Assembly (NCBI GenBank): GCA_948468985.1
Contig: CAOKKG010000001.1
Location: 57,043-121,042, forward strand
Direction: 5' to 3'
DNA: 64,000 nt
From: an uncultured Eubacteriales bacterium
Lineage (GTDB): Bacteria; Bacillota; Clostridia; Christensenellales; Christensenellaceae
This document shows positions 60,382 through 64,000 of this stretch, piece after piece; position 1 is the first letter of the stretch; every line of letters begins with the position of its first letter. Position numbers and translations under genes: made by a program. The notes beneath the pieces are model-generated. The model searched no databases. It had not been told where the DNA came from and saw only the letters and a list, made by a program, of their open reading frames with translations.

Positions 60382-61827
60382 ATGATTTATAACATCGACT
60401 TTGACCTGTGCGCGGTGGTCATTTCCGTCATCTCGCTGTTCTTCATCCTCCTCAAAAAGGGGTTACAGCGCGAAAGCAACCGCCTGCTCTTCTATATCAT
60501 CCTCGCCTCACTGGCCTCCGCCGTCTTTGACATTTGGAGCTCCTTTGGCAATTCGCACATCCGCAATTACAGCGATACCTACCGGGATATTTTGAATTTT
60601 CTGTTCCTATTTTTGCACACCAGCACTTCCTGTCTGTTTGCGTGGTATATCCTGGTGCTGCTGGGATTGCACCGGCATCTTTCCCGATGGAAACTCTGCC
60701 TGTTCCTCTTACCGGAGGTTTTTGGCATCTTTCTCCCGCTCGCGCTTAACCCGCTGTTCCGCTGGGTCTTTTACTATGATGCGGCCGGGATCTATTGTCA
60801 TGCTTTTATGATCTATCTGCTCTATTTCTGCGGATATCTGTACATGCTCTTTTCCATCTACCTGTTGCTGTGTCATCGCAAGCTGCTCGTGCAGTCCCAA
60901 CACCTGATTGCTCTTGGCTTGCTCATCTTTGGCATTGTACCTATTATTGTGCAACAATTTTTCTTTCCACACCAACTGTTGGAATTATTTTTTCAATCCA
61001 TCGGTATTTTTGGATATCTTTTAGCCATCGAAAATTTGGATGATATCTATGATTTCTCCACCCGCACTTATAATCGGGTCGCTTTTCTGCGTGACACAGC
61101 ACATTTACTGTCACGCCAAGAGCCCTTCCGCGTCCTAATTGTCAAGCTCTCCCGTCTTTCATATTTGGAGATGGCGCTTTCCGATTTACCCTATTCCAAT
61201 GGATTTATCGCATCTATTGCCGAATACCTGCACAAACTATATCCTCAGCAGAAAATCTACCACTGCATACAAGGACATCTCTGTCTACTACAACCTCTCG
61301 CGGAGAACTATCCATCCACAGAAAACGCTCTACCCTTTCCGGATACCCACAATTATCGCAACCAGGAATTCTCCATCCCCTTGGAGCACTGCAGTATCGA
61401 TGTGCCTAATGAAGCCACATCTCTGCAAGAGATTCTCCGCGCCATTGAGCTCCCATATGACTCACAGGAGATACCCGCCCGCATCACGGCGGGGGAACTC
61501 CCTCTCGACAAGTTGCCCCCCGAGGAGAACCCCTCCCATCGACAGTTCACCGAGGAAATGATGGAAATGCTCTCCGCCTTCATCGGCGGGGCTGCTCTGC
61601 TGACGCCCGCGGAATGGAACGTCTTTCAATACTATATCGACAAGCGCGAGATCTCGGAGATTCCCTCTCTCGCGTTTATCAGCATCAACACCGTACGCAA
61701 GCACAATAAGAGCATCTATAGAAAGCTTGGTGTGTCCACGCGCGAGGAATTGCTGCTCTACCTCGATCTGTTGCGCCGCAGTCATCGGCTGGAAGAGCTG
61801 TACCGTGCCTGCCACCAAAAAAAGTGA
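60382..61827 (+). CDS. Membrane-bound LuxR-type transcriptional regulator (7 helices + HTH)
   Basis: The 481-residue protein has about seven N-terminal transmembrane helices (residues ~5-225; e.g. VVISVISLFFILLKKG, FLFLFLHTSTSCLFAWYILVLLG) and a soluble middle region (~235-380). The latter begins YDFSTRTYNRVAF, reminiscent of a decayed GGDEF domain. It ends with a LuxR/GerE helix-turn-helix (~415-470, LTPAEWNVFQYYIDKREI, SINTVRKHNKSIYRKLGV). A membrane sensor fused directly to a DNA-binding domain would act as a one-component system from the membrane. A 9-bp upstream ATG overlaps the -10 box and is rejected. Signal and targets unknown; the downstream lipoprotein gene is a plausible target. 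Confidence 0.75.
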   Translation: MIYNIDFDLCAVVISVISLFFILLKKGLQRESNRLLFYIILASLASAVFDIWSSFGNSHIRNYSDTYRDILNFLFLFLHTSTSCLFAWYILVLLGLHRHLSRWKLCLFLLPEVFGIFLPLALNPLFRWVFYYDAAGIYCHAFMIYLLYFCGYLYMLFSIYLLLCHRKLLVQSQHLIALGLLIFGIVPIIVQQFFFPHQLLELFFQSIGIFGYLLAIENLDDIYDFSTRTYNRVAFLRDTAHLLSRQEPFRVLIVKLSRLSYLEMALSDLPYSNGFIASIAEYLHKLYPQQKIYHCIQGHLCLLQPLAENYPSTENALPFPDTHNYRNQEFSIPLEHCSIDVPNEATSLQEILRAIELPYDSQEIPARITAGELPLDKLPPEENPSHRQFTEEMMEMLSAFIGGAALLTPAEWNVFQYYIDKREISEIPSLAFISINTVRKHNKSIYRKLGVSTREELLLYLDLLRRSHRLEELYRACHQKK

Positions 61828-61873
61828 CACTTGTACATATTTCTTACATTTTAATAAGTTTTTTCCGTATTAT

Positions 61874-61906
61874 CATAAAAGTACCCTTGGGGTACTTTGC
61901 TTTTTT
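61874..61906 (+). terminator. Rho-independent terminator
   Basis: AAAGTACCC-TTG-GGGTACTTT followed by GCTTTTTT, after the LuxR-type gene. Confidence 0.8.
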
Positions 61907-61966
61907 CTGTGTTTTGCTATACTGAATATGAGATAAATTTTAGTGGAAAGGAGTTTATTTACACGT

Positions 61967-62527
61967 ATGCGAGTAAATGTATGGCGCACAAAAAAATTGG
62001 CGTTGGTATTGGTTGGACTACTCATGCTTTCCCTCTGCACGGCATGCGGAGCGAAGGGTAAGAATCAGGATCCCACCAAGATTACGGGTGAAGTCTTTGA
62101 CGCGGGTAATGTGAGCGCAATGGCTCCAAAGGGCTGGAAAGCATTCCCCGTTTCAGATGTTTTTGATGCATATGAAGGGGATAATAATCCAAACTCGATT
62201 TACCTTTGCAAGGGTGCCAAGAACGAATTTGACCTCTTTTCAAAGCCGCTTGTAACCATCACCTATTATGGGCCAGACACCATCTACTACTCTGCAAAAA
62301 GCCTGTTTGAGGATGCCAAGGATATTGAAGGTTTCACACTTGGCGATTACGATTGGACGGGGTATGAGTATGCAAGCTTTGAAGACGCCAATACCATTAT
62401 GGTGGAAGCGGTCAAAGATGATATCACCATCACCGCTTGCTTCCTCACAAAAACAGGGAATCAGACGCTCTCTCTAGAGGATCCTGATATTCAGGCCATT
62501 CTCGCAAACATCAAAGTCACAGAATAA
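61967..62527 (+). CDS. Lipoprotein of unknown function
   Basis: The 186-residue protein has an Arg/Lys-rich start, a hydrophobic segment (LALVLVGLLMLSLCTACG) and lipobox CTAC, so it is exported and lipid-anchored. The mature part reads MAPKGWKAFPVSD, YLCKGAKNEFDLFSKPLVTITYYGP and WTGYEYASFED, a small alpha/beta domain seen in other clostridial lipoproteins. AAAGGAG lies ~13 bp upstream of the chosen ATG; a GTG within that site is the alternative. It precedes a small membrane protein gene by 29 bp. Confidence 0.7.
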   Translation: MRVNVWRTKKLALVLVGLLMLSLCTACGAKGKNQDPTKITGEVFDAGNVSAMAPKGWKAFPVSDVFDAYEGDNNPNSIYLCKGAKNEFDLFSKPLVTITYYGPDTIYYSAKSLFEDAKDIEGFTLGDYDWTGYEYASFEDANTIMVEAVKDDITITACFLTKTGNQTLSLEDPDIQAILANIKVTE

Positions 62528-62556
62528 ACGCACACTCTTGTGCAGAAAGGTATTTT

Positions 62557-62964
62557 ATGGAACAAAACATTCAGCCGCAGGGCAAAAATTTCCTTAAAGT
62601 TACAGGCATTTTAATGATCATCGCTGGGGCGATTGCGATTATCACCTCGTTGATTGCAATTGCAGGCATTGCATTTTTGATTTCCATTGGTGCAGGGACG
62701 CCCTTCCTCTATGTTGCCAGCATCTTCATGGTTCTAAGCTCTGCTATGGAATTGGTTGCCGGAATCCTCGGCGTTAAGAATTGTGCGCGTCCGGATAAGG
62801 CACAATCTTGTATCGTTTGGGGTGCAGTCGTTGCTGCATTCTGTGTCCTTGGTAGCATCCTCACCGTGGTTGGCGGTGGCTCCTTCCCTGTCTTTTCCTT
62901 GCTACTCGGCTTGGTTTTGCCGGCATTGTATATCATTGGTGCGGTAAAGAATCAGCAGAAGTAA
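62557..62964 (+). CDS. Small four-helix membrane protein
   Basis: The 135-residue protein has four predicted transmembrane helices (VTGILMIIAGAIAIITSLIAI, FLYVASIFMVLSSAMELVAGIL, CIVWGAVVAAFCVLGSILTVV, FSLLLGLVLPALYIIGAV) joined by short loops, with C-A-R-P-D-K between helices 2 and 3. The repeat-like MELVAGILGVKN pattern is common in uncharacterised Firmicute membrane proteins. It follows the lipoprotein gene and is probably co-transcribed. Confidence 0.7.
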   Translation: MEQNIQPQGKNFLKVTGILMIIAGAIAIITSLIAIAGIAFLISIGAGTPFLYVASIFMVLSSAMELVAGILGVKNCARPDKAQSCIVWGAVVAAFCVLGSILTVVGGGSFPVFSLLLGLVLPALYIIGAVKNQQK

Positions 62965-62975
62965 GTTTCTATTTT

Positions 62976-63011
62976 TTCAAAAAGGACGCCTTCCTGTGGC
63001 GTCCTTTTTCG
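62976..63011 (+). terminator. Rho-independent terminator
   Basis: AAAAAGGACGCC-TTCCTGT-GGCGTCCTTTTT. Confidence 0.9.
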
Positions 63012-63054
63012 TGCCAAAATACGCAAAAACCTTTTGTGCTGCACTTTCCAATTG

Positions 63055-63222
63055 ATGTTACGCAAATCATCGAGGGTTTTACGCGTTCCAAAAAGCTTTT
63101 ACAGGTGGATCAATGCCTTTGCCCACTCCCTAATCCTAGCGGTCAGCATGGGGATCTTGAGCCACGTCTGGCTTATCGACAGGAAGGGGCTGGCCACCGC
63201 CATCACCTATTGCGGCATGTGA
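63055..63222 (+). CDS. possible 55-residue membrane peptide or gene fragment
   Basis: The frame from ATG 63055 gives a basic N-terminus, one hydrophobic stretch (AFAHSLILAVSMGILSHVWL) and a short tail. There is no ribosome site, and it lies between two terminators. It may be a remnant of a larger membrane protein gene or chance. Confidence 0.2.
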   Translation: MLRKSSRVLRVPKSFYRWINAFAHSLILAVSMGILSHVWLIDRKGLATAITYCGM

Positions 63223-63267
63223 CTCGATGGGACTTTTGCTCATCAATCTGCATCAGCGCCGCGCCAA

Positions 63268-63305
63268 AAAAGCGCATAATAAAAAAGTTCCCCGCGGGGA
63301 ACTTT
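63268..63305. terminator. Rho-independent terminator of glmS (bidirectional)
   Basis: AAAAAAGTTCCCC-GC-GGGGAACTTTTTT. Confidence 0.9.
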
Positions 63306-63319
63306 TTTATTATCTATGT

Positions 63320-64000
63320 TTATTCCACGGTGACCGACTTTGCCAGGTTGCGCGGCTTATCGACATCGCACCCCTTGCAAACCGCTGTATAGTATCCATA
63401 CAGCTGATACGGCACCGCCGCGAGGATCGGCGCGAACAGATCTTCTGCATCCGGCAGTTCGAGCACAACATCCGCCGCCTTTTGCAGCAATTCTTTGTTG
63501 TGCTTCTGCGTCATCGCCACGACAAACGCGCCGCGCGCCTTAACCTCCTTGATGTTGCTCACGAGCTTTTCCAAAAGCGCGCTCTGCGTTGCCAGCACCA
63601 TGACCAGCGTATTCTTTTCGATGAGCGCGATCGGGCCGTGCTTGAGCTCTCCCGCCGGATAGGTCTCCGAATGGATATACGAGAGCTCCTTGAGCTTTAA
63701 GGAGCCTTCCATCATGAGCGCATAGTCCATGCCGCGGCCGAGGAAGAATTCGTTGACATCCATGAACCGCTGCGAAGCGAGCTGCTGCACCACAGCCTTA
63801 TCTGCCAGCACCTCTTCCAGCTGCTTCGGCAATTTTTTCAGATTCTCCACAAACGCCGCATACTGCGCTACATCCAATTCGCCGCGCATCCGGCCGATCT
63901 CCGCCGCAATCATGTACAGGCACAAGACCTGCGTCAAATACCCCTTGGAGGTCGCGACGGCCACTTCCATGCCCGCCTGCGTATGCATCGCAAAATCCGC
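63320..64000 (-). CDS. glmS: Glutamine-fructose-6-phosphate aminotransferase, C-terminal part
   Basis: The last ~226 residues are present; the frame is open to the right edge. Visible are VATSKGYLTQVLCLYMIA, FLGRGMDYALMMEGSLKLKELSYIHSE (sugar-isomerase domain with the R-G-x-x-Y), AYPAGELKHGPIALI-like YPAGELKHGPIALIE and the C-terminal DVDKPRNLAKSVTVE, the exact GlmS ending. It makes glucosamine 6-phosphate for peptidoglycan. A glmS ribozyme, if present, would lie outside this window. Confidence 0.97.
   Translation of the reverse strand, partial: ADFAMHTQAGMEVAVATSKGYLTQVLCLYMIAAEIGRMRGELDVAQYAAFVENLKKLPKQLEEVLADKAVVQQLASQRFMDVNEFFLGRGMDYALMMEGSLKLKELSYIHSETYPAGELKHGPIALIEKNTLVMVLATQSALLEKLVSNIKEVKARGAFVVAMTQKHNKELLQKAADVVLELPDAEDLFAPILAAVPYQLYGYYTAVCKGCDVDKPRNLAKSVTVE

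Noticed and set aside
1..64000. CRISPR array
   Set aside because: No series of regularly spaced short repeats was seen anywhere in the window, and no cas-like genes.

Overview
The window is chromosomal DNA from a GC-rich, endospore-forming member of the Firmicutes (Bacillota), most likely class Clostridia. Evidence: spo0A, spoIIR and a SipL-type spore-coat protein (SPOCS plus LysM, a clostridial hallmark); a large Firmicute-type SRP RNA with an Alu domain; the Firmicute cluster rho-rpmE-DUF1385-prmC-prfA-sua5-ywlE-rpiB-upp; a PduL-type phosphotransacylase; and Na+-pump decarboxylase beta/gamma subunits, typical of a fermentative anaerobe. I cannot name the genus. Both ends cut genes: a MATE exporter on the left, glmS on the right.

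Layout. 1-6.8 kb: GNAT acetyltransferase, peptidase T, methyltransferase, esterase, PduL, and folA-thyA. 7.1-15.5 kb: a VanY-like carboxypeptidase with 3-methyladenine glycosylase, a ProB-like kinase, a CARDB surface protein, yigZ-tyrS, and a NifU-like scaffold followed by the GGGtGRT protein. 15.4-22.4 kb is an AT-rich island unlike its surroundings: a truncated tyrosine recombinase, degenerate ORFs, a lipoprotein, an Xis-like protein, XRE and WYL regulators, and then a secreted M3 peptidase. The island abuts the 3' end of the GGGtGRT gene, and a second copy of that 3' end plus its terminator lies 4.25 kb downstream, the signature of site-specific integration. 22.5-34 kb: a zinc-ribbon protein, SRP RNA, the upp-to-rho translation/termination cluster, a metallo-hydrolase, DUF1934, spoIIR and a DUF2156 protein. 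34.0-34.4 kb: an apparently untranslated, structured RNA with its own terminator. 34.4-43.3 kb: serine hydrolase, thioesterase, NlpC/P60 cell-wall hydrolase, GNAT, class II aldolase, Na+ pump beta and gamma subunits, a DMT exporter and a P-loop kinase. 43.3-53 kb: a class I amidotransferase, three tandem M42 peptidases, asd with a ferredoxin-like aldo-keto reductase, an AI-2E-family permease, NudC and an FGGY kinase. 53-58.4 kb: an unknown protein, veg, a cluster of DnaA boxes with a 0A box, spo0A and a Gld-type ABC operon. 58.6-64 kb: sipL, tRNA-Ser(GGA), a membrane LuxR-type regulator, a lipoprotein, a small membrane protein and glmS.

How they fit together: most genes are housekeeping (nucleotide and folate metabolism, translation, termination, peptide breakdown). 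Peptidase T, three M42 enzymes and the M3 peptidase suggest peptide/amino-acid fermentation, with PduL and the Na+ pump as possible energy-conserving partners. Points most worth a second look are the island and its duplicated gene end, the DnaA-box/0A-box cluster beside spo0A, the structured RNA at 34.0-34.4 kb, and a regulator whose promoter implies a leaderless mRNA. All calls come from reading sequence and translations; no database search was run.
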